Below are positions 9,561 to 17,751 of a stretch of 64,000 nucleotides of DNA, one piece after another. The DNA comes from Gemmatimonas sp. Its GTDB lineage: Bacteria; Gemmatimonadota; Gemmatimonadetes; Gemmatimonadales; Gemmatimonadaceae. The translations under genes were made by a program, and so were the position numbers. Where the stretch lies: the NCBI RefSeq assembly GCF_027531815.1, contig NZ_JAPZSK010000006.1:434001-498000 (forward strand), written 5' to 3'. The notes under the pieces are model-generated. The model saw only the letters and a list, made by a program, of their open reading frames with translations, did not search any database and was not told where the DNA came from. Numbering within the stretch: the first letter of the stretch is position 1; each line of letters starts with the position of its first letter.

Positions 9561-10412
9561 TCACGGGGTGCGGGCAGTGGAGGTGGAGGCGCGGTACAGC
9601 GTGAGCGTGCCGTTCACCACGCGGACATCGCTGACCGACGTGGGGAGCGGCACCGGCAGCGCATCGGCAGCGAGCGTACCGGCACCCGATGCGCTATCTA
9701 CCGCCGCCGCGCCGGGGCGTTCCGCGCCGGGGCGTTCCGCGCCGGGGCGCGGTGCCGCCCCGCGCAGGCTGCTCACGAGCCCGGGGATGAGGCGGGTGGG
9801 CACATCGATCCCCTTGAGGCGCAGCTCCTGCACGCGGAACTGCGCCAGCCCGGGGCGCACCGGTTCGAGCGGCCCGGCCAGAAAGAGCGTGTCCTCACCG
9901 ACCAATGCCTTCCCCAGCACGGCGCCAATGGCCGACTGGCCGGTGAAGTCGCTCAGCGACACGGCGGTGCGCACCAGCAGCAGGTCGCCGTCGAGCGCCA
10001 CCTGGGCGGTGATGGCCGATGCCGGCAGCTGCGCGAAGAGCGGCGCGAGCAACCCCGCCACCTCGTTGGCGCCCAGCGACACATAGGCCGGGCCGTTGCG
10101 TCGGCGCAGCGGCGCGAGCGGGTTGGTCTTGGGCGCCACCGGCGCATCGACGTTCACGGTCACCCACCCCAGCTCGCGGTCGCGGCGTTCGCGCGCCGCG
10201 CGGCGCCGCGCCTCCTGTTCGGCGGCAATGCGGGCGCCCTCCTCGCTGTCGAGCCGCTCGCTGGTGCGCACGGCGGCATCGGTGACCTTGTCGGCGGCAC
10301 CGGAGGCGGCGCGGGACAGGACCGACGGCAGGCGATCGCCGTACAGCCAGTAGCCAACCGCGCCACCGACCACGAGGACCACGGCACATCCGATTCGCGT
10401 CAGACAGCCCAC
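9561..10412 (-). CDS. N-terminally anchored protein of unknown function
   Basis: The 283-residue protein starts at a GTG and has one N-terminal membrane segment (IGCAVVLVVGGAVGYWLYG). A charged coiled stretch (EEGARIAAEQEARRRAARERRDREL, about residues 56-80) follows, then a soluble domain to residue 240 with alternating beta-like pattern (VALDGDLLLVRTAVSLSDF). Near residues 220-235 a short GAERP repeat is encoded by a 15-bp tandem repeat. No catalytic motif is visible. The gene ends 7 bp before the NtrC-type regulator on the same strand, so the two are likely an operon. The extracytoplasmic domain might bind lipid or another hydrophobic ligand, but this is only a guess from its beta-rich pattern. 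Confidence 0.65.
   Translation of the reverse strand: MGCLTRIGCAVVLVVGGAVGYWLYGDRLPSVLSRAASGAADKVTDAAVRTSERLDSEEGARIAAEQEARRRAARERRDRELGWVTVNVDAPVAPKTNPLAPLRRRNGPAYVSLGANEVAGLLAPLFAQLPASAITAQVALDGDLLLVRTAVSLSDFTGQSAIGAVLGKALVGEDTLFLAGPLEPVRPGLAQFRVQELRLKGIDVPTRLIPGLVSSLRGAAPRPGAERPGAERPGAAAVDSASGAGTLAADALPVPLPTSVSDVRVVNGTLTLYRASTSTARTP
9709..9749. repeat. 15-bp tandem repeat inside a coding region
   Basis: The unit GCGCCGGGGCGTTCC occurs at 9709-9723 and 9724-9738, followed by an 11-bp partial copy to 9749. It encodes the repeated GAERP residues of the overlapping minus-strand gene. Copy number could vary between strains without shifting the frame, because the unit is five codons long. Confidence 0.85.
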
Positions 10413-10610
10413 AGGCGTTGTGCAGGAGGGGGAGACGACGGCCAGCGTGCACCACGGCAGCGTGCGCGGCCACAGCGTGTGCAGAAGCTACGTGAGCCGT
10501 GACCGCAACGGCAGTCTGGCGGGTGCGCGGTGGCTATCGGCGAACGGTCGTCAAGGGCACTCGGCGCCGCGCAGGCCGGATCGCCGCTCCGCGCCAATCA
10601 CCGCCAGCGC
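10413..10610. other. intergenic stretch without a recognised gene
   Basis: These 198 bp lie between two minus-strand genes. I see no tRNA cloverleaf, no gene and no clear terminator. The upstream region of the anchored-protein gene lacks a recognisable ribosome binding site. Confidence 0.5.
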
Positions 10611-11249
10611 TCACAGGGCGCCTGCAATCACGCGAAGATCATCCGCACGGCTGTTGCATCCATCGACCAGCACGTCGCTTGCGGCGAGTCCGATGATGCC
10701 GATGGCCAAGTCACTCCGGCTGACACCTCGGCTCTGGAGCAGCCGTGCCACCGGGTCAATGTCGGCGTGCTGAATGCGCGCGGCGAAGCGCAACATGCGG
10801 GGGCCACGCGCCAAGGTTCCCTCTGCATAGCGCCGCACGCGGTCCAGCAATGCCGGTTCGCGCTGCAGCTGCCGCAGATAGTACGTGACCAGCTTCGACC
10901 GCAGGGCGGATTCCTCGGCGCAGAGCGCGTGTGCGATGGTGCGAAAGGCATCTTCGGCAGCCTGTGTCACGCGCGACTCCAGTCGATCTTCCGCCGCCCG
11001 TTCACGTGCATCACGCAGACGAGGCTCAGACTGCGCTGGTATGGACGTGATCCGCTGGCACTCGGGGCAGACAGCCACGAGCACTCCGTCCACGCTCACG
11101 CCGCTCTGTTCGAGTCGCAGTGTCCGCAAAGCGAACCTCGCCATCACTTCCTTCTCGCAGGACAGGCAAAGGTCCAGCGTCGTGTCACCCTCCACGAAGA
11201 AGAGGCTTGCAAGGTCGTCATGCGCCACCGATTTCATGTGGTCACTCAC
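10611..11249 (-). CDS. zinc-ribbon protein, candidate antitoxin-like partner
   Basis: The 212-residue protein is not firmly recognised. Its N-terminus has two cysteine pairs, CLSC (about residue 28) and CPEC (about residue 61), separated by about 30 residues. This is a zinc-ribbon layout like that of MqsA/YgiT-type antitoxins. The remainder is helical and charged, with an alanine/arginine-rich centre; I do not see a convincing Xre helix-turn-helix, and it is longer than MqsA. A GTG at 11249 follows directly after the stop of the upstream 107-residue gene (an ATG four codons inside is an alternative), so the two are strictly coupled. The toxin-antitoxin idea comes from gene order, size and the zinc ribbon; it is inference. 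Confidence 0.6.
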   Translation of the reverse strand: MSDHMKSVAHDDLASLFFVEGDTTLDLCLSCEKEVMARFALRTLRLEQSGVSVDGVLVAVCPECQRITSIPAQSEPRLRDARERAAEDRLESRVTQAAEDAFRTIAHALCAEESALRSKLVTYYLRQLQREPALLDRVRRYAEGTLARGPRMLRFAARIQHADIDPVARLLQSRGVSRSDLAIGIIGLAASDVLVDGCNSRADDLRVIAGAL

Positions 11250-11573
11250 TCACGTGCTGGGGTGAATGCTGTACACCTTCCATCCCTGCACGGGGCTGCT
11301 CGGTTGAAAAAAGAACTTGAGATACCACCGAGTATGGTCGGCCACAGTCGCGTTCACGGTAAACTCATGAACCTTGATTCGTGGAATTCCGTGATGGTCG
11401 GAAAGCCGGTAATTCGCGGGAGTGCAGGCCAGCAACAACTCCACGACCTCCTGACGGCTCACTCTACCGGTTGAAAGCCAGTTCTTCGCTTCGATTTCGC
11501 CTCTAGGAACATGACCGTACGCTCCCGTTCGAAGCGCCCGACAGAGCGACCTTCGGACAAGCGAGAAACTCAT
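11250..11573 (-). CDS. small basic protein, candidate toxin-like partner
   Basis: The 107-residue protein is basic and compact. It starts MSFSLVRRSLCRALRTG, has a helical middle (SRQEVVELLLACT) and ends in beta-like strands (KVHEFTV, RWYLKFFFQP, WKVYSIHPS). The size, the strand-rich C-terminus and its place directly upstream of a zinc-ribbon gene recall MqsR-type mRNA interferases, but the similarity is too weak to name it. A well-formed promoter (TTGCGG, 17 bp, TACAAT) lies immediately upstream, and the GGGAG ribosome binding site is 6-8 bases from the ATG. The next gene begins at the base after its stop codon. Another small stress or immunity pair is possible. Confidence 0.6.
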   Translation of the reverse strand: MSFSLVRRSLCRALRTGAYGHVPRGEIEAKNWLSTGRVSRQEVVELLLACTPANYRLSDHHGIPRIKVHEFTVNATVADHTRWYLKFFFQPSSPVQGWKVYSIHPST

Positions 11574-11584
11574 CGTCGCTCCCT

Positions 11585-11613
11585 ATTGTACAACATTTGG
11601 TGTACATCCGCAA
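11585..11613 (-). promoter_or_regulatory. sigma-70 promoter of the candidate toxin-antitoxin unit
   Basis: On the minus strand TTGCGG (11608-11613) and TACAAT (11585-11590) are exactly 17 bp apart. The -10 ends 11 bases before the ATG at 11573, so the predicted transcript begins only about 4-5 bases ahead of the start codon, or the real start site is slightly upstream. Two TGTACA palindromes (11587-11592 and 11601-11606) overlap the -10 and spacer, as expected for an autoregulatory operator. Confidence 0.65.
11587..11606. promoter_or_regulatory. TGTACA-N8-TGTACA operator-like repeat
   Basis: TGTACA at 11587-11592 and again at 11601-11606, each self-complementary, give an overall inverted repeat with an 8-bp spacer across the predicted promoter. 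This is the geometry of operators bound by autoregulating toxin-antitoxin proteins. The binding protein is not known. Confidence 0.55.
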
Positions 11614-11661
11614 GGCATGACGACCATGGTACGGGCTGCACCTGCGACGCCGAAGCGGTCC

Positions 11662-13302
11662 TCAGGTGATTGCCGCGCGCTGAATCCCTGATTCGTGTTC
11701 CCCACCCGCATCATCCACGGGCCGGAAGCGCAGCGCTTCGCCGATGTGCGCCGGCATGACGGCATCCATATCGTCGAGATCGGCGATGGTGCGCGCCACG
11801 CGCAGCACGCGGTGATACGAGCGGGCGGAGAGCATGAGCCGGTCGGCCGCGCGTACGAGCAGCGCGCGCGCGGCGGGATCAAGCCGCGCCGCCGGCGCGA
11901 CGAGGCGCACGGGCGCGGCGGCATTGGTGAGCACCGGTGCCCCGGCAACCGGCCCGGCGCCGGCTGCCACAGCGCCCGTCGGCGCCAACAGCACGGTCGC
12001 GTGGGCCGTGTGCGCGTACCGCTCGCGCTGCCGCGCCCGGGCGCGCAGCACGCGCTCGCGGACCGAGCCACTGCGCTCCACCTCCACATCGGCGCCATGC
12101 TGTGCCAGCGCCCGCGGCGGCACCCGCTGCACATGCACGTGCAGGTCGATGCGATCGGCCAGCGGCCCCGACAGGCGCTGCCGGTGCCGTTCGAGATCGG
12201 CCACCGAACAGCGACAGGGACGGTCGTCGCAGCCGGCGTAGCCGCAGGGACACGGGTTGCTGGCCGCCACGAAGGTGAAACGCGAGGGGAAGCGCAGCGA
12301 CCGCGCCGCGCGCGCGACGATCACACTGCCATCCTCCAACGGCTGCCGCAGCGCCTCGAGCGTGTGGCGCGGGAAGAGCGACAGCTCGTCGAGAAAGAGC
12401 ACGCCGTGATGCGCAAGACTCACCTCGCCGGGGCGCGGCCAGCCGCCGCCACCAATGAGCCCCGCCGTGGAGATGGAGTGATGCGGGGCGCGAAATGGCC
12501 GCGCGCGACTGAGCAGCTGCTGATCGGCCGCCCCCAGCAACCCCGCCACCGAGTGAATGGCCAGCACCTCCAGCGCTTCCTGCTCATCGAGTGGTGGCAG
12601 AATGCCGGGCAGTCGCCGCGCCAGCATGGTCTTCCCTGCACCCGGAGGACCAACCAGCAACAGGTTGTGCGCCCCCGCCGCCGCAATCTCCAGCGCCCGC
12701 ACGGCAAACTCCTGCCCCACCACATCGGCCAGATCGGGGACGTCGTCCGCGCTCCCACCACCACACGCGGGACGCCGACTGGCCGCCGCCGAGCCACTAC
12801 GCAATGCCGCCACCAGCTCCGCCAAGGTGCGCGGCGCCATGGCACGCGCGTTGGGCACGCGCAGCGCTTCAGCCAGATTATCCGGCGGCACGATGAGCAG
12901 GGCGTTGCCGGTCGCCGCCACATGCCGCGCCACGGCAAGCACCCCACGCACCGCCCGCAGCTGCCCGTCGAGCCCCAACTCCCCCACAGCGCATGTCTGG
13001 AGCAAGCACTCCGCAGGGAGCTGACCACTCGCCGCCAGCAGCGCCAGCGCAATGGGCAGGTCGAACGCGGTGCCTGTTTTGGGCAGGTCACCGGGCTGCA
13101 GATTCACCGTGACCCGACGCGGCGGCACGGTGAACCCGCTGTTGGCCAGCGCCGCATGCACGCGGTCGCGGCTCTCCTTCACTGCCGTCGCCGCCAACCC
13201 GACGAGCGTCCACTGCGGCAGCCCGTTGGCTACATGCACCTCGACAAGCACATCGAGGGCGTCGATTCCCAGTACGGCGGCGGAAGGCGCGGCGGCAAGC
13301 AT
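11662..13302 (-). CDS. comM: ComM/YifB-family AAA+ ATPase
   Basis: The 546-residue protein has the ComM layout. A Lon-protease-like N-terminal domain (residues 1-170; PGDLPKTGTAFDLPIALALLA) is followed by the Mg-chelatase-like AAA+ core with Walker A GPPGAGKTMLARRLPG and Walker B GVLFLDELSLFPR. The sequence CPCGYAGCDDRPCRCS is a four-cysteine motif, and the C-terminal Mg-chelatase lid domain has RSYHRVLRVARTIADLD. ComM is a bidirectional helicase that promotes branch migration during natural transformation and homologous recombination. It is commonly mis-annotated as a Mg-chelatase subunit; the true chelatase subunits here are bchI and bchD at 46-49 kb. The ATG at 13302 is clear. Confidence 0.95.
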   Translation of the reverse strand: MLAAAPSAAVLGIDALDVLVEVHVANGLPQWTLVGLAATAVKESRDRVHAALANSGFTVPPRRVTVNLQPGDLPKTGTAFDLPIALALLAASGQLPAECLLQTCAVGELGLDGQLRAVRGVLAVARHVAATGNALLIVPPDNLAEALRVPNARAMAPRTLAELVAALRSGSAAASRRPACGGGSADDVPDLADVVGQEFAVRALEIAAAGAHNLLLVGPPGAGKTMLARRLPGILPPLDEQEALEVLAIHSVAGLLGAADQQLLSRARPFRAPHHSISTAGLIGGGGWPRPGEVSLAHHGVLFLDELSLFPRHTLEALRQPLEDGSVIVARAARSLRFPSRFTFVAASNPCPCGYAGCDDRPCRCSVADLERHRQRLSGPLADRIDLHVHVQRVPPRALAQHGADVEVERSGSVRERVLRARARQRERYAHTAHATVLLAPTGAVAAGAGPVAGAPVLTNAAAPVRLVAPAARLDPAARALLVRAADRLMLSARSYHRVLRVARTIADLDDMDAVMPAHIGEALRFRPVDDAGGEHESGIQRAAIT

Positions 13303-13390
13303 GGGGCAACAGTAGGCGCGCCATGCGGTTCGTGTGTCACCGGAAAATTGGGCGTTGGGTCATTCGGACGCGGGCGGCAGAAACAAAGCA

Positions 13391-13465
13391 GTTCCGGGTT
13401 CTGAGTTCGAGTGACGAGTGGCGAGTTACACTCACGACTCAGAACTCTTACTCAGAACCCGGAAC
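13391..13465. terminator. 75-bp hairpin with 16-bp perfect arms
   Basis: GTTCCGGGTTCTGAGT (13391-13406) is exactly complementary to 13450-13465, with a 43-base loop built from GAGT/ACTC words that can pair further. It lies downstream of the S9 peptidase stop and upstream of comM, both on the minus strand. No T-run follows on either side, so it may be a terminator, an mRNA end stabiliser or a repeated extragenic palindrome. Confidence 0.7.
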
Positions 13466-13499
13466 TTGATCGGTCAGCCGACGATACCGCGCCCGCCCG

Positions 13500-15560
13500 C
13501 TACATCGCCGTGCGCGCCGCCGCGCCCAGCGTGTGCTTGGCCATCCACTCGTACTCGCGCTTCATGCGGTCCAGCTGGTGATAGTACTCGCCTAGCCCGT
13601 GCCCCTCACGCGGGTAGAACACCAGCTCCACCGTCTTGCCCCTGTCCTTGAGCGACCGGTAGAACTCCATGGGCTGCCCAATGGGCACCCGCTCGTCGTT
13701 GCTGCCGTGCAGAATGAGCAGTGGCGTGGTGACCTTGTCGCTGTACGAAATGCCCGAGCGCTCCAGGTACTTGCGCACGTTCGCGTTCACGATGGACCCG
13801 TCGTACTGCGGCTGCCCGAAGAAGGTGTTGATGTACCCCGGAATGTCGGTGGTGCCCGCCATGCTCAGCAGCGACGGCAGCCCGGCGCCCATCATGGCCG
13901 CCTTGAAGCGCCCCGTCTGGCTCACCACCCAGCTCGTCATGTAGCCGCCGTAGCTCCACCCCTCGAACGCCATCTTCGACGAGTCCGCCACGCCGCGCTT
14001 GATGAGCGCATCCACCCCGGTCATGATGTCCTTGTAGTCGCCGCCACCCCAGTCGCCGGTGTTGGCGTGCATCCACCACTCGCCATAACCGGTAGAGCCG
14101 CGCGGATTGGGGTAGAACACCGCCCACCCGCGCGCCGCCCAGGTCTGCCCCGGGTCGGTGCCCGCCTTGAATCCCGCCGTGTGCACACCCGTGGGGCCGC
14201 CGTGCGCCGACACCACCAGCGGCACTTTGGTGCCCTCCCGATAGCCCACGGGCAGCAGCAGCACCCCTTCGGCGGTCTTGCCGTCGAAGCTCTTCCAGGT
14301 GATCACCTGTGACGCACCCAGCGTGCGCTCCGACAGCCACGGGTTGGTGGTGGTGATGCGCCGCGGCGACGCCAGCGAGGCATCGGTCACGTACACCTCC
14401 GTGGGCCACTCGGCGCTGTTGAGCGCCAGCGCCAGCACCGACCCGTTGGCACTGGGCGACACGCCCCCCACCAGCAGCTTCTGCGTGCGCTGGCTGTACG
14501 TCTTGCTGGCCACGTCGTAGGCGTAGAGCGACTGGTACACCCGGTCGCTGGCAGTGAACCACAGCTCCTTGCCGTTGGGCGACCAGCGCACGGCGCCCGG
14601 GCTCACGTCGAACGACGGCTGCGCATGGTTGGTGAGCGTGCGCGTGGCCACGTCCATGGTGATGAGGCGCGCGTTGCGCAGCGTACGCGGCATGATGCCG
14701 TCCTTGTGCGGCGCGAACTCGTGCGGCACGCTCGTCCACGCCAGCGTCTTGCCGTCGGGCGAGAAGGCGGGCGCGCTCTCCACCTGATGATCGGTGGTGA
14801 GCGGCGTGAGCTGCTTGCTGGCAATGTCCACCAGATACGCATCGTGCCGCTCGTCGCGGATCATGGTGGTGGGGCTCGCGTAGAACGCCAGCGTGCGGCC
14901 ATCGGGCGACCAGCTGGGGAGCGCGCTCACCGTGTAGTTGCCGCTCGTCACCTTCGTGGCGGCCCCGCTCGTGGCGTCCACCACCCAGATGTGCACGAAG
15001 CGGAAGTCGCCCTCGTACACCTTGGGGTCGTCACGACGACGCAGCCGCGCCTCCTGTTCGCGCGTGAGCGTGTCGGTGGTGAGCAGCGCGATCCTGCTGC
15101 CATCGGGGCTCCACACGTAGCCGTTCACCCCGTCCTTGATGGTGGTGAGCTGCCGCGCTTCCCCGCCGTCGGCGGGCAGCAGCCAGAGCTGCGGGCGTGG
15201 GGCGTTCTCGCCGGTGCCCGTGCCACGCGCGGCCACGAAGGCGATGGTCTTGCCGTCGGGGCTCCAGGTGGGCTGGCTTTCGCCGCGCTCGCCAAAGGTG
15301 AGCTGACGCGAGGCGCCGCCGGCCGCCGGCACGATGAACACGTGCGAGCGGCGCTCGTGCACCTCGCCGAGTGCCGTATCACCCTTGGCCTGCGGATGTT
15401 CCCACGCACTCACGGTGTAGAGCACGCGACTGCCGTCGGGGGACATGGCCACGCCCGCCACGGCCTTGAGACGCATCACATCGGCCTCGTCGAGGCCGCG
15501 GGGTTGGGCCGACAGGGTGAACGGCAGCAGAAGCACGCCGAGCAGGAACCGGGTTCGCAT
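13500..15560 (-). CDS. secreted S9-family prolyl oligopeptidase-like peptidase
   Basis: The 686-residue protein has an N-terminal signal peptide (MRTRFLLGVLLLPFTLSAQ), a WD40-like beta-propeller of PD40 repeats (for example PDGSRIALLTTDT and FSPDGKTLAWTS, about residues 35-380), and an alpha/beta-hydrolase domain. The catalytic triad is visible: Ser in GWSYGGYMT, Asp in GSNDERVP and His in REGHGLGEYYH. It fits the acylaminoacyl-peptidase/dipeptidyl-peptidase IV-like group, which cleaves short peptides in the periplasm. It shares its strand with the amidohydrolase upstream (29 bp away), so both could act in peptide and D-amino-acid scavenging. Exact substrate preference is not predictable. Confidence 0.93.
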   Translation of the reverse strand: MRTRFLLGVLLLPFTLSAQPRGLDEADVMRLKAVAGVAMSPDGSRVLYTVSAWEHPQAKGDTALGEVHERRSHVFIVPAAGGASRQLTFGERGESQPTWSPDGKTIAFVAARGTGTGENAPRPQLWLLPADGGEARQLTTIKDGVNGYVWSPDGSRIALLTTDTLTREQEARLRRRDDPKVYEGDFRFVHIWVVDATSGAATKVTSGNYTVSALPSWSPDGRTLAFYASPTTMIRDERHDAYLVDIASKQLTPLTTDHQVESAPAFSPDGKTLAWTSVPHEFAPHKDGIMPRTLRNARLITMDVATRTLTNHAQPSFDVSPGAVRWSPNGKELWFTASDRVYQSLYAYDVASKTYSQRTQKLLVGGVSPSANGSVLALALNSAEWPTEVYVTDASLASPRRITTTNPWLSERTLGASQVITWKSFDGKTAEGVLLLPVGYREGTKVPLVVSAHGGPTGVHTAGFKAGTDPGQTWAARGWAVFYPNPRGSTGYGEWWMHANTGDWGGGDYKDIMTGVDALIKRGVADSSKMAFEGWSYGGYMTSWVVSQTGRFKAAMMGAGLPSLLSMAGTTDIPGYINTFFGQPQYDGSIVNANVRKYLERSGISYSDKVTTPLLILHGSNDERVPIGQPMEFYRSLKDRGKTVELVFYPREGHGLGEYYHQLDRMKREYEWMAKHTLGAAARTAM

Positions 15561-15589
15561 GATGGGGAGGGTTGGGGTTCGAGTCGAAG

Positions 15590-17188
15590 TTACCGGCGGG
15601 TGATCACACGTCCAGCACGCACGCCGGTGGCCTTGCCGCCGTCCACCGCCACGGTGCCGTTCACCACCACGGTTTCGATGCCCAGCGGGTACTGATGGGG
15701 CTCGGTGAAGGTGGCCTGGTCCTTCACCGCGGTGGCGTCGAAGATCACCACATCGGCCACGGCGCCTTCACGCAGGACGCCGCGGTCGGCAAGCCCCAGC
15801 CGGCGGGCGGGCATCTGCGTCATCTTGTGAATGGCGGTTTCGAGCGGCAGCAGCCGCTGCTGGCGCACGTACTCGCCCAGCACCCGTGGAAAGGTGCCGT
15901 ACGCGCGAGGGTGCGGATGCCCGTCACCCGGGCGCGACAGCCGCCCGTCGCTGGCGATCATGGTGAAGGGCGCCGTCATGATGCGACGCACGTCGCCTTC
16001 GTCGAGCACGTGGTAGATGGCGTTGGCGCCGCCATTCAGCATGGCCTCGAGCACCAGCGCCGCGCCGTTCTCCGGTGTGGGGGCCAGGTTGCGGCGCGCC
16101 GCCCAGTCCTTGAGCGTCTTCCCCTCGAGGGACTTGTCCCAGTTCACGCGCGAGAACTGCACGCGCGCGAGATCGCCGCCGCCGCGATCGTTGAGGATGT
16201 TGAAGACGATGCCGCGCACGATGCTGTCCTTGAGCGCGGCGTTCGCGAGACGTCGCCGGAACTCGGCGTCGCCTCCGGCCATGGCCCAGCTGGGCACCAG
16301 TACCCCAATGCCCGTGTGGGTGGCGGTGTAGGGGTACTGGTCCACCATCACATCGGTACCCGCCCGGCGCGCGCTGTCCACCATGGCCAGGGTGAGCGTG
16401 CTCTTGCCCCACATCTGCTGCCCCACCGCCTTGTGGTGCGTGAGCACCACGGGAATCTTCGCGCGACGGCCAATCTCCAGCGCTTCCGCCACGCCTTCCA
16501 GCAGACCAATCCCTTCCTTGCGCAGGTGGCTGGTGTAGATGCCCCCGCTGTCGGCGGCCGTCTGTGACAGCGCGATGACCTCCTCCACATTGCTGTAGGT
16601 ACCCGGCAGGTACAGCAACCCGGTGCTGAGCCCGAACGCCCCCTGCCCCATGGCCACGGCCACCAGCTGCTGCATGCGCGCCAGCTCGGCCGCGTTCGGG
16701 GCGCGCGCCGCCATGCCCAGGACCGCACGGCGCACATCGTTGTGCCCCACGAGGTAGCCCACGTTGATGCCGGGCTTCGCGGTGCGCACGCTGTCGAGAT
16801 AGGGGCCCAGCGGCAGCGGGGAGCCGCCATCGGGGCCGCCCAGCGCGAACGTGACGCCCTGCCGCAGTGCGCTCTCCATGAGCGGCAGCTCGAGCAGGGG
16901 TTCGAGATGCGCGTGCAGGTCGATGAACCCGGGCGACACCATGCGCCCCGTGGCATCGATGACGCGGGCGGCGCCGGCGCGCGAGAGGGTGGTGCCCACG
17001 GCCACGATGCGATCACCGCGAATGGCCACATCGGCCCGGCGCGGCGCACTGTTGGTGCCGTCCACCACCAGGCCGTTCACGATGAGCAGGTCCACGCCCT
17101 GCGAGCGGGCGGCCGCGCTGCTCCGGGCAAAGAAAAACCCGCCGGCCAGAAGGCCGACGGGAATGAGGACGCGCCACCGGGCGATCAT
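15590..17188 (-). CDS. N-acyl-D-amino-acid deacylase (D-aminoacylase) family amidohydrolase
   Basis: This 532-residue amidohydrolase has an N-terminal signal or anchor (VLIPVGLLAGGFFFARSSAAA). The metal centre is seen in GFIDLHAHLE (HxH) and later histidines in YTSHLRKEGIG and VVLTHHKAVG. The C-terminal half contains the usual AIHKMTQMPARRLGLADRGVL segment that returns to the small beta-sandwich domain. Relatives hydrolyse N-acyl-D-amino acids or D-glutamate derivatives, so an extracytoplasmic role in peptide or wall-fragment recycling is plausible. I choose the ATG at 17188; the frame is open much further upstream, but those residues belong to other genes. The ATG overlaps the stop of the FKBP gene (ATGA). 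Confidence 0.9.
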   Translation of the reverse strand: MIARWRVLIPVGLLAGGFFFARSSAAARSQGVDLLIVNGLVVDGTNSAPRRADVAIRGDRIVAVGTTLSRAGAARVIDATGRMVSPGFIDLHAHLEPLLELPLMESALRQGVTFALGGPDGGSPLPLGPYLDSVRTAKPGINVGYLVGHNDVRRAVLGMAARAPNAAELARMQQLVAVAMGQGAFGLSTGLLYLPGTYSNVEEVIALSQTAADSGGIYTSHLRKEGIGLLEGVAEALEIGRRAKIPVVLTHHKAVGQQMWGKSTLTLAMVDSARRAGTDVMVDQYPYTATHTGIGVLVPSWAMAGGDAEFRRRLANAALKDSIVRGIVFNILNDRGGGDLARVQFSRVNWDKSLEGKTLKDWAARRNLAPTPENGAALVLEAMLNGGANAIYHVLDEGDVRRIMTAPFTMIASDGRLSRPGDGHPHPRAYGTFPRVLGEYVRQQRLLPLETAIHKMTQMPARRLGLADRGVLREGAVADVVIFDATAVKDQATFTEPHQYPLGIETVVVNGTVAVDGGKATGVRAGRVITRR

Positions 17189-17676
17189 TTGCCGACGATG
17201 CGGTCGAGCGTCACATCGAACACGAGCGTGGAGTTGGGCGGAATCGATCCCGCTCGCTCGTTGCGGTAAGCGAGCAGCGAGCCAATCACGAGCTTGCGCT
17301 GCCCCCCCACCCGCATGCCGGGGAGCCCCTGCTCCCACCCGGGAATGACGCCGTTGCGCCCCAGCCGGTAGGAGAAGGCGCCCTGATCGAACACCTGCCC
17401 GTTGGTGAGCATGCCGCGGTAGGTCACGAAGATGGAGTCGCCAGTGACCGCCGTGGCCCCGGTGCCGACCGGGTTGTCGCGAACGAACAGGTTGTCGTTG
17501 AGTCGGGTCATCTGGGCAATGACGACGCCGGTGGAGGTGGCGTACGTCTCGACGGCCGGATTGGACGGGATATCGGGCGACGTGCTCTCCGTGCCGCCGC
17601 AGGCAGCGAAAAGGCCGGCGGCGCCGGCGGCCAGCGTGAGTCGGGCAAACGAGCGGAGCGACGAGGAAAGCGACAT
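17185..17676 (-). CDS. lipoprotein FKBP-type peptidyl-prolyl isomerase
   Basis: The 163-residue protein begins with a lipoprotein signal (LTLAAGAAGLFAAC, acylated Cys near residue 26), then an Asp/Pro spacer and an FKBP domain (about residues 60-163). DSIFVTYRGMLTNGQVFDQG, VIPGWEQGLPGMRVGGQRKLVIGS and IPPNSTLVFDVTL are the conserved FKBP strands and active-site residues (Tyr, Asp-equivalent Gln, Trp). It would assist folding of exported proteins. The start is the ATG at 17676, preceded by AGGA at a usable distance; an ATG four codons upstream is less well placed. Its stop overlaps the amidohydrolase start. Confidence 0.92.
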   Translation of the reverse strand: MSLSSSLRSFARLTLAAGAAGLFAACGGTESTSPDIPSNPAVETYATSTGVVIAQMTRLNDNLFVRDNPVGTGATAVTGDSIFVTYRGMLTNGQVFDQGAFSYRLGRNGVIPGWEQGLPGMRVGGQRKLVIGSLLAYRNERAGSIPPNSTLVFDVTLDRIVGK

Positions 17677-17751
17677 GAGCGGATGCATCCTGCGGCTGGA
17701 GAAGCGGGCGGGGCGCGACACGCGCCACGAACCCCGTAAAGATATGGAGAC

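Noticed and set aside
10413..10610. Possible tRNA or small RNA in the gap
   Set aside because: No cloverleaf, T-loop or CCA-type acceptor could be drawn.
11662..13302. Mg-chelatase-like protein as a bacteriochlorophyll enzyme
   Set aside because: The Lon-like N-terminus and four-cysteine motif identify ComM/YifB; genuine bchI and bchD are present at 46-49 kb.
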